Of a stretch of DNA of 64,000 nucleotides, positions 26,605-35,465 are shown piece by piece. Location of the stretch: assembly GCA_965219855.1 (NCBI GenBank), contig CBDCOR010000021.1:558001-622000 (forward strand). The letters are read 5' to 3'. The stretch is from CAUZIZ01 sp965219855 (GTDB taxonomy: Bacteria > Acidobacteriota > UBA6911 > RPQK01 > JAJDTT01). The translations under genes were made by a program, and so were the position numbers. A model generated the notes under the pieces. It ran no database searches and had not been told where the DNA came from. It saw only the letters and a list, made by a program, of their open reading frames with translations. Within the stretch, counting starts at the first letter, position 1. Each line of letters starts with the position of its first letter.

Positions 26605-27364
26605 CTAATTCCCGCCCCTGGCCGCTTCGCTGCGGTCCATGAAGTCCCTGGCCCCGGCCTTCAGCCAAGGAGCGGTGTTGGTAAGGAAGCAGCGGACTCC
26701 GGCGGCCGAGTACCGGCCCACGTTTTCGTTATTGGCCAGAGTACCGGCTACGCGTCCGCGCTTCTGGATTCTTGCCAGGGTCTCGTCGATGATCGTCTGC
26801 ACCTGAGGATGGTCAAGCTGACCGATCAGTCCCATTGTGGCCGCCAGGTCGCTGGGAGCCACGAAGAAGACGTCGATGTGGTCCACCTCCAGAATCTGGT
26901 CGAGGTTCTCAAGCGATGATGTCCTCAATCAGCACGATCAGGAGTGTCTGATCGTTGGCCACCGACATGTAGTCCGCCACTCCGATACCCTGACGACTGG
27001 TGAACAGGCCCCTCCGGCCCAAAGGCGCGAACTTGCCCCCTTCAACTACGTTCTCCGCTTCTTCCCGAGTGTTGACATGGGGCACCACGATGCCCTGAGC
27101 GCCGCGGTCCAGACTTCGGTAGATAAGCGACTGTTGATTGCTATTCACCCGCAGGACCGAGGTCATACCCCACAAGTCGCAGGCTCGGGTCAAATAGGGG
27201 ATGTCCCCGAAGTCCACGGATCCGTGCTCTGCTTCTAACCAAGCCCCATCGAATCCAACCGGTCCGAACTGGTCAATGTCGTCTGGGCCTTCCAAACCCG
27301 ACACCAGATAGGCCGTTCCACCGGCGGCCAGTTTCTGTTTCACTCTGTTGGGTCGCATGTTCAC
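26605..27364 (-). pseudogene. HpcH/HpaI-type aldolase, frameshifted
   Basis: Two minus-strand frames (27364 to 26909, then to 26605) join into a class II pyruvate aldolase of about 250 residues. The first holds GFDGAWLEAEHGSVDFGDIP, RVNSNQQSLIYRSLDRGAQG and VVPHVNTREEAEN, and ends LIEDIIA followed by a stop. The second continues LENLDQILEVDHIDVFFVAP with the family's SDLAATMG. Two bases appear to be missing near 26918 (ATCGCTTGAG), not in a homopolymer. HpcH/HpaI enzymes cleave 4-hydroxy-2-oxo acids using a divalent metal held by Glu and Asp. Located between an oxidoreductase and an ankyrin gene. Confidence 0.8.
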
Positions 27365-27580
27365 GTTGATCTCCTTCTCGTAGGCGAGTGTTTCTTCAAA
27401 ACCTAGGTAATCCAGCTGGAGTATAGCGGCAACGGGAAGTAGTGCAAAACGTCTGCAGAGAAAAGATCATCTTCCATGCACTCAACCCACGCCAACCTTG
27501 ACGGCCGATTGCTTTCCGGCCCGGCTTCGGGGCACAATTACCCATTAACACAAACGCTTGAAAGGCTAGGAGGGCTGAAG

Positions 27581-28213
27581 ATGTCCAGAGTGCTTCTCGT
27601 CCCGGTTTTGATTCTGTGCTCACCAACTCTAACCCTAGTCGCTGGTGACAAGAGTTTGATTCAGGCAGCTGAGGAGGGTGACACCCAGACGGTTCAGGCT
27701 TTGCTGGAAAGGGGTGTCGAGGTCAATAAGAAGAACGAGGAGGGCAAAACCGCCTTGAGCGTCGCCTCTCGGGAAGGGCATACCGAGATTGTCAAGGCCC
27801 TTCTGGCAAAGGGAGCCAAGACAAGCATCCAGGACAAGGAGGGCAAGCATCCCCTGCTGGAGGCCGCGGACAGTGCACATGTGGAGGTCGCCTTGCTCCT
27901 GCTGGAGAAGGGCGCCCCGAAGAATCGTCCGGACAAGGAGAAGTGGACCGCACTGATGCGGGCGTGCGCAGCCGGTAGCTACGAAATAGTACAGGCCCTG
28001 TTGGATAAAGGTGCCAGGGTCAATTCGGAGAACATAGCGGGAGCAACCGCTTTGATGTGGGCTGCCGCAACCGGAAATCCGAAGATCGTCAAAGCCCTAG
28101 TGGAAAAAGGAGCCAGGGTCAGGGATAAGGACAACGCAGGCATAACGGTCAAGGAGTGGGCCGCCGGCAACGAGGAGGTGGCCAAGATTCTCGAAGAGGC
28201 CGGAGCAAATTAA
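27581..28213 (+). CDS. Exported ankyrin-repeat protein
   Basis: 210 residues from ATG 27581, 8 bases after AGGAGGG. An upstream in-frame ATG (27476) lacks such a site and would bury the signal peptide. The first 21 residues are a signal sequence (VLLVPVLILCSPTLTLVAG). The rest is six ankyrin repeats of about 33 residues, each with the TAL/GxTEIVKALLxKGA pattern, such as GKTALSVASREGHTEIVKAL and GATALMWAAATGNPKIVKAL. It is a protein-interaction scaffold outside the cytoplasmic membrane. There is no partner gene close enough to assign a role. Confidence 0.88.
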   Translation: MSRVLLVPVLILCSPTLTLVAGDKSLIQAAEEGDTQTVQALLERGVEVNKKNEEGKTALSVASREGHTEIVKALLAKGAKTSIQDKEGKHPLLEAADSAHVEVALLLLEKGAPKNRPDKEKWTALMRACAAGSYEIVQALLDKGARVNSENIAGATALMWAAATGNPKIVKALVEKGARVRDKDNAGITVKEWAAGNEEVAKILEEAGAN

Positions 28214-28237
28214 CAGCGATCGCGGCAGCTGCGCCGA

Positions 28238-28404
28238 TCATTTTTCAGACGGTCGCTCGTCCCCATCAGCCGGCAGTGCGAAGGCGACGTAGGCACCACC
28301 CGAGGGCGCCCTGACTTGCCTCCCCCCGCGGCTATTACCACGAACTGGCGTCCCTTCACCTCATAATAGACGGCAGGGGTCGGCGGCGCAGCTTTGCCGT
28401 CCAA
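28238..28404 (-). pseudogene. PQQ quinoprotein dehydrogenase, C-terminal scrap
   Basis: About 50 codons matching the extreme C-terminus of quinoprotein glucose/alcohol dehydrogenases: YYEVKGRQFVVIAAGGGKSG, then in the next frame APSGGAYVAFALPADGDE and a stop. One more G in the GGG run near 28305 would unite the frames. All of the propeller upstream is missing, and the scrap abuts and overlaps the end of the hydrolase gene, marking a rearrangement junction near 28390. Confidence 0.65.
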
Positions 28405-29076
28405 TCCGCTATGACGCTGGCCAGCTGCCCCAGAATCTCGTCGTCGGTCCTCCCCGATTTTCGAGGAACATGGAAGGAGTGGTCCGCGGACTCCACGACA
28501 TGAAGCGTCGCCCGATCTCCCAACTGCTCACAGATGGGCCTCAGCAATGTCAGATCTGCCAACCTGTCACGAGTGCCCTGCAAGAAGAGCATTGGCATCT
28601 CGATCCGAGGCAGATGGTCGGCCCTTCGGACATCCGCTCTTCCTGGAGCATGCAAGGGAAATCCAAGAAAAACCAACCCCTGGACCTGGGGCAGACCGGA
28701 CTGGGCTGCCAGCAGAGACGTCATGCGTCCACCCATGGATTTCCCTCCTGCCAGAAGCTGAAGGTCCGGGGCCGCTTCCGAGGCGGCGACAACCGCCGAC
28801 TCAACCGTTGCCAAGAGGGTCTTCTGGGAGTCCGGAAAGCGCTTACCACGTTCCCGATAGGGAAACTGATAGCGAAAGGTGGCAATGTCTAGTTCGAACA
28901 AGGCAGCGCTGATCGACTCCATGAAAGCGTGCTCCATTCCCGCCCCGGCACCATGGGCGAGGAGGAGAAGCCATCGAGCCTTGTCGGGACAGCGCATCAA
29001 AGCCGAGACCGGCCCCGCCTTTTCGGTGGCGACGAACTGGAGAGATATCGGGGGGGGGCGGCAGTTCAGGATCCAT
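28356..29076 (-). CDS. Alpha/beta hydrolase, KANL3/Tex30-like
   Basis: About 240 residues. LLLLAHGAGAGMEHAFM gives the oxyanion region, LAGGKSMGGRMTSLLAA the nucleophile elbow (GxSxG as GKSMGG), and the terminal VVESADHSFHVPRKSG the catalytic His. The best start is ATG 29076 (MDPELPPPP), but the run of nine G (C on the coding strand) at 29050-29058 puts it out of frame. Eight would restore the frame. The in-frame ATG at 29108 would overlap the start codon of a divergent gene and is less likely. This family comprises small cytosolic hydrolases of unknown substrate. The C-terminus runs into a quinoprotein scrap. Confidence 0.75.
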
Positions 29077-29106
29077 TGACTAGAGTTTCGAAAGGTCCAT
29101 AATGCC

Positions 29107-29359
29107 ATGTCCAATGGAGAACTCAAGTTGAGAAAGAAGCCCGTACGCATCGCAATCATCGGCGCGGGAGCAGTCAGCGACTACCACCACGTGCCTGGAA
29201 TTGAGTTGGACTCCTTGGGAGTTCGTTTCCGCGATCCTGGAGCAAAGGGAGGCCATCCCCAGCTTCCTGCTCGGACTGAGAGCTCAGCAGGTGGCGGATG
29301 CCGTCTTGACCAGCCAGCGAGAGCGCCGCTGGGTCGAGCTGCCCAACCCGACCGAATAG
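29107..29359 (+). pseudogene. Gfo/Idh/MocA oxidoreductase with large internal deletion
   Basis: Begins MSNGELKLRKKPVRIAIIGA with the start of a Rossmann fold (IAIIGAGAVSDYHHVPG). After about 36 codons the sequence jumps in another frame to FVSAILEQREAIPSFLLGLR and QQVADAVLTSQRERRWVELP, the standard C-terminus of this family. Nearly 300 codons are missing at a junction near 29218. The first frame continues to 29436 as nonsense. Confidence 0.75.
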
Positions 29360-29613
29360 GAATTGCGGATGCCTTGACAAAGCGCTCCCAAACTTTTATA
29401 CGAGAAGTCATCCGGCCCGCGTTCGTTCAAGGATAGATTCTTCAGAAGAACGAGAAGAACGCAATAGAGAAGGCAAACTAACCAGAGGAGATCACTGGGC
29501 TCAAGCTGATTGCAGGGAGGGAGTGGCTGGCGCCCGTTGTGGGGGCCTCCCGTCCAATGTGGGCGGGTTAAAAATTCAGTGGATCTGCAAGGCGGTCTGA
29601 GGAGGGCAAGCAT

Positions 29614-29789
29614 TTGGCAAAGGTAAACACTAAAGTCGCAGGTGATTCTGGTGGGTTCAAACATGTCCGCATCCCGAAAGATCTGTTTGATCAGATCAAG
29701 GCAGGTGAAATCGATGGCTATCAGGTTGAGGTCAAGCTCGCGGGAACCCCTTGGGAGTCGACGAGCCTGCTCTCTGGGAAGAAGCTAGC
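29614..29789 (+). pseudogene. Unassigned Lys-rich protein, N-terminal part, split by IS1380 copy 2
   Basis: Begins with a TTG codon behind GAGGAGGG (LAKVNTKVAGDSGGFKHVRI) and continues FKHVRIPKDLFDQIKAGEID and TPWESTSLLSGKKLA. The IS is inserted after AAGCTAGC. Removing the IS and one CTAGC joins it in frame to 31666-32254. The restored protein would be about 255 residues. I know no family for this small N-terminal domain; the rounded strand pattern VRIPKDLFDQIKAGEIDGYQ suggests a compact alpha/beta module. Confidence 0.6.
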
Positions 29790-31660
29790 CCCAAAATAAG
29801 CGCAAGTTCGAAAATAGACCCCTTTGTCGGCTCCGAGGAGCCATTTTGGAGACCTAAATTCTAAATTTCGGCGCGAAGTCACTCAGAACAGGCACGTCTT
29901 CAGCTGTCCTCCACGCCGATCGCTCAGGGAAAACGATTCTGCCCTCTTGGGGGGCGTTTGTAGAGACACCTCACCCCAGCTCTGGCGACCCTCGGAGCTA
30001 CTTTATCTCCTTTCAGTTTCAGGTAGCTGGCCGGTGTTTCAACCACTTACTGCCTTCCAAGAGAAGACGGCTCCAACCATTGACATCCAGCAGCCGATAG
30101 ACCAACTGTCGGCCCCTGCGCAAAATCTGGCAGGGCATTTCAATGACCTCTCGCAGGAAACGGCGATACTCCATCTTCACCAGCTCTCGGGCTTGCAGTC
30201 GCGCCGGCAGCACCAACCCCATCCAGGCCTTCAGATTCCAGGCTTGAGCCGCAATCACCAGATAGGCCCAGTTGGCTACCAGCGTATCCGAGGGCATCCG
30301 CAGGGCCTCGACTCCGTTCTTGAGTTGTTCAATGACGTTCTCCTGGTTGCAGCGCCGGTTGTTTTCCCGTACGACTCCCGCCGTTCCCAACGTTCTGGCC
30401 GAGATATTGGTGACATAAAAGTGGTAGCGCGTCTGCGGCAGCAGCCGCTTCTGGCCTTTCTCGACCAGGATCGTCTTGCGCAAGATCACCATCCGATAGG
30501 TTCGCTTCGCTTTGCTCGGACGGTAGTCGATCTCCGCGATCTCTTCCCGTTCCAGCGTCAGCGTCTTGAACCCGCGTCTCTTGACAATCTCCGGCTTCAC
30601 TTTGTCCCGCCGCTGGCGCCGCTTCTTCCCTTTTCCTTTCCCCTGGCTGGGGCGCCCCAGCTCTTTCCATCTCGCTTCTGGCAACGCCTCCGCCCACTTG
30701 ACGAAGCTCGGATGGGCGTCGATCCCGAAGTCAAACTCCACGCCCGCCTCCGTCCAACGGTCAAAATGAGCCGTCAGCGAAAAATCCGTGTCCCCGCGCA
30801 GGCGCACCTTCCGAAAACCCGCCTCTCGAACCAGCTCGATACTCCGATCCAGCCATTCGGCCGCTCCCTCATGAGAGGGACGGTTGCCCGAGCGGTTGAC
30901 CGCATAGAGCACCTCTCCCGTATTGGCCAGCGTCACGATCAGCGGCGCATAGCCCCCACTGCCCGTCGTAGCTGATCTCCATCCCTTCCTTGCATTCGCC
31001 GCTCGTGGGGGCCATCGTCCCATCCACGTCGATCTCCGCCCGTTGGAAGAAACGGGCCGGTTGTTGGGCCCAGACCTTGAGGCGGCTGGCATTGACGGCT
31101 TCCATCAGATCCACCACGTCGGGCGCGTCAAAGCGGCGCACAAAGTCTCCGGCCGTGCTGGGGGCGGGGATCTTCTCGGCTCCCACCGCCTCCAGGAAAC
31201 TCACACTCTGACGTCGCAGTTCAATATCCTGATAGCGGGTCCCGCCCGTGGCCACGTTGTAGATCAGGCTCAGGACGTGGTCCGATTCGTGGTACGGTTG
31301 GTGGCGTTTGAGCAGCGTCACCGCCTGGTCAATGGCTTTCCCCAGCCCACTCCACTTCACCACCTGCTGCAGCAGCCCCAGACCACCGTAACTGACCGCA
31401 CCCGTTTTCTCCGAGACCTCGTAGCTGATGACCTCGGGCGAGAGCACCGGTTTCGGGTCTTGACCGTTCCAGCTGGGGCTCAATCGCTGAGCAACCTCTG
31501 CTTCCCGTTTGCGGATGATTGCGCTATCCTTTTTATTCACCTGAAATGCCTCCTTTCGGCTTGTTCTGAAGTTTCTTTGACAACCCCAGAATACCCGTCA
31601 GGTCTGGCATTTCAGGTGTTTACATGTGGTTTAGTCCACTTTCATCTACTTCTTTTGGGT
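29790..31660 (-). mobile_element. IS1380-family element, copy 2 (defective)
   Basis: 1871 bases, near-identical to copy 1 at 22752-24621, flanked by CTAGC at 29785-29789 and 31661-31665. One additional C in the run near 30953-30958 (CCCCC against CCCC) breaks the transposase. It would need copy 1 in trans to move. Confidence 0.92.
30019..31540 (-). pseudogene. IS1380-family transposase, frameshifted
   Basis: Same protein as at 22981-24501 but disrupted after the first acidic block (AEIDVDGTMAPTSGE ... SYDGQWG) by one additional base. The N-terminal frame ends at 30869, and the rest, with RGDTDFSLTAHF and RCNQENVIEQLKNG, lies in another frame. The N-terminal piece of 223 residues keeps the start (MNKKD instead of MKKKD). 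Confidence 0.9.
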
Positions 31661-31665
31661 CTAGC

Positions 31666-32254
31666 CACCTACACCCAGGCGAAGACACTCCTAGGAGAAG
31701 ACGTGAAGCAACCGGAAAAGAAGGCAGAGAAGCCTCTGAAAAAGAAGAAGGCGAAGAAGACAAAGAAGGCAAGAAAGACGGAAGCAGTAGCTGCACAAGA
31801 AAAGCAGGAGGAGACAAGCGTGGCAGACGAAACGGTGTTGTGGTCGGTGGTCCAGAACGAGATTTACAGCGACGGCTCCATCAAGGTCCGCCGCATGAGC
31901 GGGCATGAGTTCCAGGAGGTCCCTGAGGTTAAAAAGCCATCCACAAGAGACGGAAGCTGGGAGCGAAAGTTCGCCTTTGATTACAAACAGGAAGCACCGG
32001 GACACCCCGACGCATTGATCGGGCTGCCGGGCCTAGGTCAAAGCCCTGGGTACGACAGCGAACATGGTGAAAACTGGGAGCTTCCCTCCGGTTGGGTCCT
32101 GAACCGGGGATCCAGCAGTGGGAGAATGTACCTCTCAGGCTACGACCTCCAGGGAGTGATCATCTTCATGGAGTTCCCCCAGATCCCTTCCGGAAATCCC
32201 AGCAACACTTACACCAAAGGCGACCCGTCACGCGTACGTGCCGCTTCGACTTAA
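31666..32254 (+). pseudogene. Unassigned Lys-rich protein, C-terminal part
   Basis: Continues the frame left at 29789: TYTQAKTLLGEDVKQPEKKA, then a lysine/alanine linker (KKKKAKKTKKARKTEAVAAQ) and a C-terminal domain of about 125 residues. That domain contains VADETVLWSVVQNEIYSDGS, WERKFAFDYKQEAPGHPDAL and SGYDLQGVIIFMEFPQIPSG. No family recognised. The charged linker between two small folded parts suggests a nucleic-acid- or surface-tethering role, but this is only an inference from composition. An amidohydrolase gene starts 86 bases downstream. Confidence 0.6.
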
Positions 32255-32340
32255 GAACCTACACAGCGCGCACGGGCCACGGGGTCGCCCAGCGTCCCGA
32301 TCCGGACCAGGGAGGTTAGTGCGCCCAGTGCAGGATTAAG

Positions 32341-33417
32341 ATGCAATCCGATACCAGTAGCGATAGCGGGCCCAAAGACAAGGGCCTTCCCATTATCGAT
32401 ACAGATGTCCACGAAGCCTTCCATTCCTTCGACGATCTGCTCCCCTATCTTCGGGACCCTTGGCGGCGCCTCCTCAAAGAACGGAGTTGGAGAGGGTTCG
32501 TGCAGCCCTTTGCCTACTGGGCCCCTGGAGGTGGGAATCGGGCTGACGTGGGTACCGCCGAAGGAGGGCCCGCTGCCGCCGATTATGGACAGATGTGCGA
32601 GCTATTGCTGGATCGGCACTCCGTCCAACATGGAGTTCTGACTGGCTACTTCTACCCAGCAACGGCCCGCATGCAGTTCGAATTCTTCTCGGCCCTTGCC
32701 TCCGCCTACAACGATTACCAGGTGGAACACTGGCTGGAACGAGATGCCAGGTTGAAAGGCAGCGTGCACGTTGTCCCTCAGGATCCAGAGGCAGCGGTCC
32801 GCGAGATTGATCGCATCGGTGCACATCCCCAGATGGTCCAGGTCATGCTGCCTATCGTGAAAATGGCTTATGGTGACCCTATCTACCATCCCATTCTAGA
32901 AGCGGCCCAGCGCAACCACCTGGTGATCGCTATGCACCACACCGTCTTTGCCCGCGGTGCTCTCGGCATGGGCCGCTACTACATCGAGCGCCACATGCTC
33001 CTGCCCCAGTCCACCATGGCCCAGATCATCAGCTTGATCTGCAATGGCGTGTTCGACCGATTTCCAGGACTCAAATTCCTCTTCCTGGAGGGTGGATTCA
33101 GTTGGCTTCCCCATCTCATGTGGCGATGCGATCGGGAGTACAAGTCACTGCGCCAGGAGGTTCCCTGGATCAAGCGCAAACCCAGCCAGCACATGCGAGA
33201 CCGAGTCCGGCTCTCGACCCAACCCAGCGAGGACTTGACCGCGCAGCAATTGCTGCAGGTGTTGGACATGGTAGAGAGCGACGAGGTATTGGTCTTCTCC
33301 ACGGACTATCCCCACTTCGACTTCGACAACCCGGATCGGGCACTCCCTCCGGGATTGCCTTCAGACCTGAGAAGGAAGATTTTCTTCGAGAACGCTCAAA
33401 AGCTGTATGAGTTCTGA
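32341..33417 (+). CDS. Amidohydrolase (amidohydro_2 family)
   Basis: 358 residues. IIDTDVHEAFHSFDDLLPYL opens the TIM-barrel with the first metal ligands. LVIAMHHTVFARG, LFLEGGFSWLPHLMWRCDRE and VLVFSTDYPHFDFDNPD (metal-binding Asp) complete the amidohydro_2 pattern shared with decarboxylases such as ACMSD and with aromatic-acid hydrolases. A Rieske protein gene overlaps its last 11 bases, so the two are translationally coupled and probably act in one pathway, perhaps ring cleavage or demethylation of an aromatic compound. Substrate unknown. Confidence 0.88.
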   Translation: MQSDTSSDSGPKDKGLPIIDTDVHEAFHSFDDLLPYLRDPWRRLLKERSWRGFVQPFAYWAPGGGNRADVGTAEGGPAAADYGQMCELLLDRHSVQHGVLTGYFYPATARMQFEFFSALASAYNDYQVEHWLERDARLKGSVHVVPQDPEAAVREIDRIGAHPQMVQVMLPIVKMAYGDPIYHPILEAAQRNHLVIAMHHTVFARGALGMGRYYIERHMLLPQSTMAQIISLICNGVFDRFPGLKFLFLEGGFSWLPHLMWRCDREYKSLRQEVPWIKRKPSQHMRDRVRLSTQPSEDLTAQQLLQVLDMVESDEVLVFSTDYPHFDFDNPDRALPPGLPSDLRRKIFFENAQKLYEF

Positions 33418-33784
33418 AACCCGTCGTTTTCTCTGCCAGACCGAGGAGATCAAGAGGGGAGAAATGCGCCGCTTTGAGCTGGATGGAGAGCGGCCGGTCG
33501 TACTGGTCCGAAGCGAAGACAACCGCTTCTATGCCTTTCGCGGAGACTGCCCTCACCAGGGGGCTCCGCTCTGGAAGGGCATGATTACAGGACTGGCCAG
33601 CGGAGATCACCTGGGACAGAACCGTCTGACTCGCCTAGGCCAGATCCTGCGCTGTCCCTGGCACGGGTTCGAGTACGATCTGGAAACGGGCTGCTCAATC
33701 GTAGAGGAAGAGCGCCTCCGATTCAGAACCTACCAGATCCGAGTCGAGGATGAGAGAGTCTACTTGGATGGCGCTACTAAATGA
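33407..33784 (+). CDS. Rieske [2Fe-2S] ferredoxin-like protein
   Basis: 125 residues made of a single Rieske domain. The cluster ligands are in FRGDCPHQGAPLWKG (Cys-x-His) and RCPWHGFEYDLETGCS (Cys-x-x-His). A long insertion between the two boxes (about 35 residues, GMITGLASGDHLGQNR) is unusual for a simple ferredoxin component. It overlaps the amidohydrolase gene by 11 bases, indicating a joint function. There is no oxygenase catalytic domain or reductase nearby, so it may be an electron carrier for an enzyme encoded elsewhere. No signal peptide. Confidence 0.88.
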   Translation: MSSETRRFLCQTEEIKRGEMRRFELDGERPVVLVRSEDNRFYAFRGDCPHQGAPLWKGMITGLASGDHLGQNRLTRLGQILRCPWHGFEYDLETGCSIVEEERLRFRTYQIRVEDERVYLDGATK

Positions 33785-33824
33785 TCGATGATTCGACTTA
33801 GCCCCCCGACTCAGTGATCTCGTA

Positions 33825-33944
33825 CTACTCGATCTTCGTGGACCTTATTTCCAGGATCGAGGTCTCGTCGAAGTAGGAAGGCCACTCGTCTGCGACCTTC
33901 TTCATACCCGGCTCCTCTGTCACCTTCGTCCAGGCCTCGTAGAT
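33825..33944 (-). pseudogene. Short C-terminal gene remnant cut by repeat A2
   Basis: A minus-strand frame reads YEAWTKVTEEPGMKKVADEW and ends STKIE-stop, with foldback repeat A2 immediately upstream. It may be the tail of an ABM/NIPSNAP-like protein; identity is weak. Confidence 0.25.
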
Positions 33945-34060
33945 GAAACTTCATTGGGCGGACGTAGCTTTGGGCTCCAGGCCGAAGTCTTCTTCCTTCG
34001 AGTCTTTGGCTTGATGCACGGCGGCCTGGAGGCCACCGCTACGCCGAAACCCGAAGTTTC
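33945..34060. repeat. Foldback repeat family A, copy A2
   Basis: Stem arms are 33962-33984 and 34022-34043, bounded by GAAACTT (33945-33951) and AAGTTTC (34054-34060). One G-G mismatch interrupts the stem (GGGCTCC with GGAGGCC). The apical hairpin CGAGTC-TTT-GGCTTG pairs only if G-U pairs are allowed. Element C1 follows within 40 bases. Confidence 0.8.
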
Positions 34061-34097
34061 ATTCTCGAATGGAGCCAGCATGCCTGGGGGTGGGACG

Positions 34098-34373
34098 AAG
34101 TACCGCACTTCATTATTACGGTCACGTTTGCAGATGGGGCTTGTGAGGCGAGATCAAGGCGGGAGGAGGAAGACGATGCTTGGCCATCTTCGACAACGAC
34201 CAACGCAGAGATCGTCCACAACCCCCATCTGCCCTTCGGGTGGCGACGGGACGGGCCGATGGCTTTGTCGCTCCTCCTGGCAATACGCAAGGGTATGGCT
34301 GCGTCGTCGCTTCGCGCCCTCGACGCCGTCGCGCTCGCCACAGACGCGACCGTAATTATGAAATGCGGTACTA
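34098..34373. repeat. Element C1 with 30-base inverted ends and structured core
   Basis: Ends are near-perfect inverted repeats (left AAGTACCGCACTTCATTATT; right complement TAGTACCGCATTTCATAATT). Inside, 34130-34232 forms a long stem: GCAGATGGGG with CCCCATCTGC, a C-C mismatch, then TTGTG with CACAA and GGCGA with TCGTC. The core interior includes GATCAAGGCGGGAGGAGGAA. A CCCTTCGGGT tetraloop hairpin and a second GGTGGCG/CGCCAC stem follow. See element C2 at 49801. Confidence 0.85.
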
Positions 34374-34444
34374 AGGCTTCGCGTAAGAATAACCTCACAT
34401 TCTGGCATCTCATCTGTACGCCCCGAACCAGCCACTTCCTCCGT

Positions 34445-35437
34445 TTACTCGAGGCGAAGTAGCTTGCGGGCGTTGGTCCAGAATACATCCTCGACCTGGC
34501 GATCCGAAAGCCCGAGATTCCACAAAGCCACCTTCAAAACCCGCAAGGACTCCAGACCCATGAAGAGCGGTTTGACCTCACGGTAGGAGACCTTGCTCCA
34601 GTCGAGGGTATCCTCATAAAGCCACATATGGCTGTCTCCGATGGCAACGCAGCGCCCCCGCAGGTGGCTGATGGGGTAGTCGGAACCCCACATCAAGCGC
34701 TCGTGACCGAAGGTCCTTACGATCGGCTCCAGGGCTCCGTTGCCGGTGATGGCCGACATATCGAACCAGACATTGGTCAGTCCCTTGAGGGAATGGATTC
34801 CTTCTGCCGTGTGATGAGGATTGAACGCCGTACCGGCGTGAGCCAGGATCAGCCTCATGCCCGGATAGGTCTCACAGTAATAACGAATCTTTTGCTGGTT
34901 CGCAGGGTCTGCCAGAGCCCGACTCTTGACCATATGGAGCAGGACAACCAGTTCTTCTTCGTGAGCGATTCGTACGTGTTCCTTGGCCAGAAACTGCTCA
35001 ATCTCTGCCTCCCAGGTCTCCACACCAGGGGCGAAGTGCTGATACACCTTCAGGCCCACCATGGAAAGGCGGCGAACCTCCTGTCGTACCTCTTCAGGAT
35101 CCATATGAGGCGAAACGATCAGAAGGGTCCGGGAATCCGGGTCTTTGGCAACCTGCACAGCGACGTATTCATTGGAGACACGGTAGGTCTCCGGATGCAG
35201 TCCGCCTCCGAAAAAGAGGGCATGGGTTTCCCGTCCCGGAGTGATCCACTGGATTTCCTCCTGATATCGCTCCAGGGGCAACTTCTCGGGACCTCCCTGC
35301 AGAATGGTTGGCTTCTTCCATTGCCAAAGCTCGTAGAGGTGCGCATGGACGTCGAAAATGCGGTCAGGCACAAAGCTCTCGAGCTCCCGTTCGAAGAATT
35401 CCCGATCCAGATCCGTAAGTTCCCAGGTCAGCTTCAT
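34445..35437 (-). CDS. Amidohydrolase (amidohydro_2 family)
   Basis: 330 residues from ATG 35437. A longer frame from 35599 overlaps the upstream kelch gene and adds no recognisable sequence. RIFDVHAHLYELWQW gives the HxH metal site near residue 24, MRLILAHAGTAF the third His, and RLMWGSDYPISHLRGR the terminal Asp. It resembles uncharacterised amidohydrolases next to sugar- or aromatic-acid genes. It follows the kelch gene on the same strand with a 28-base gap, so the two may be co-transcribed. Reaction unknown. Confidence 0.85.
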   Translation of the reverse strand: MKLTWELTDLDREFFERELESFVPDRIFDVHAHLYELWQWKKPTILQGGPEKLPLERYQEEIQWITPGRETHALFFGGGLHPETYRVSNEYVAVQVAKDPDSRTLLIVSPHMDPEEVRQEVRRLSMVGLKVYQHFAPGVETWEAEIEQFLAKEHVRIAHEEELVVLLHMVKSRALADPANQQKIRYYCETYPGMRLILAHAGTAFNPHHTAEGIHSLKGLTNVWFDMSAITGNGALEPIVRTFGHERLMWGSDYPISHLRGRCVAIGDSHMWLYEDTLDWSKVSYREVKPLFMGLESLRVLKVALWNLGLSDRQVEDVFWTNARKLLRLE

Positions 35438-35465
35438 CTTTCTCTCTCCAATTGTACAGCTCTGG

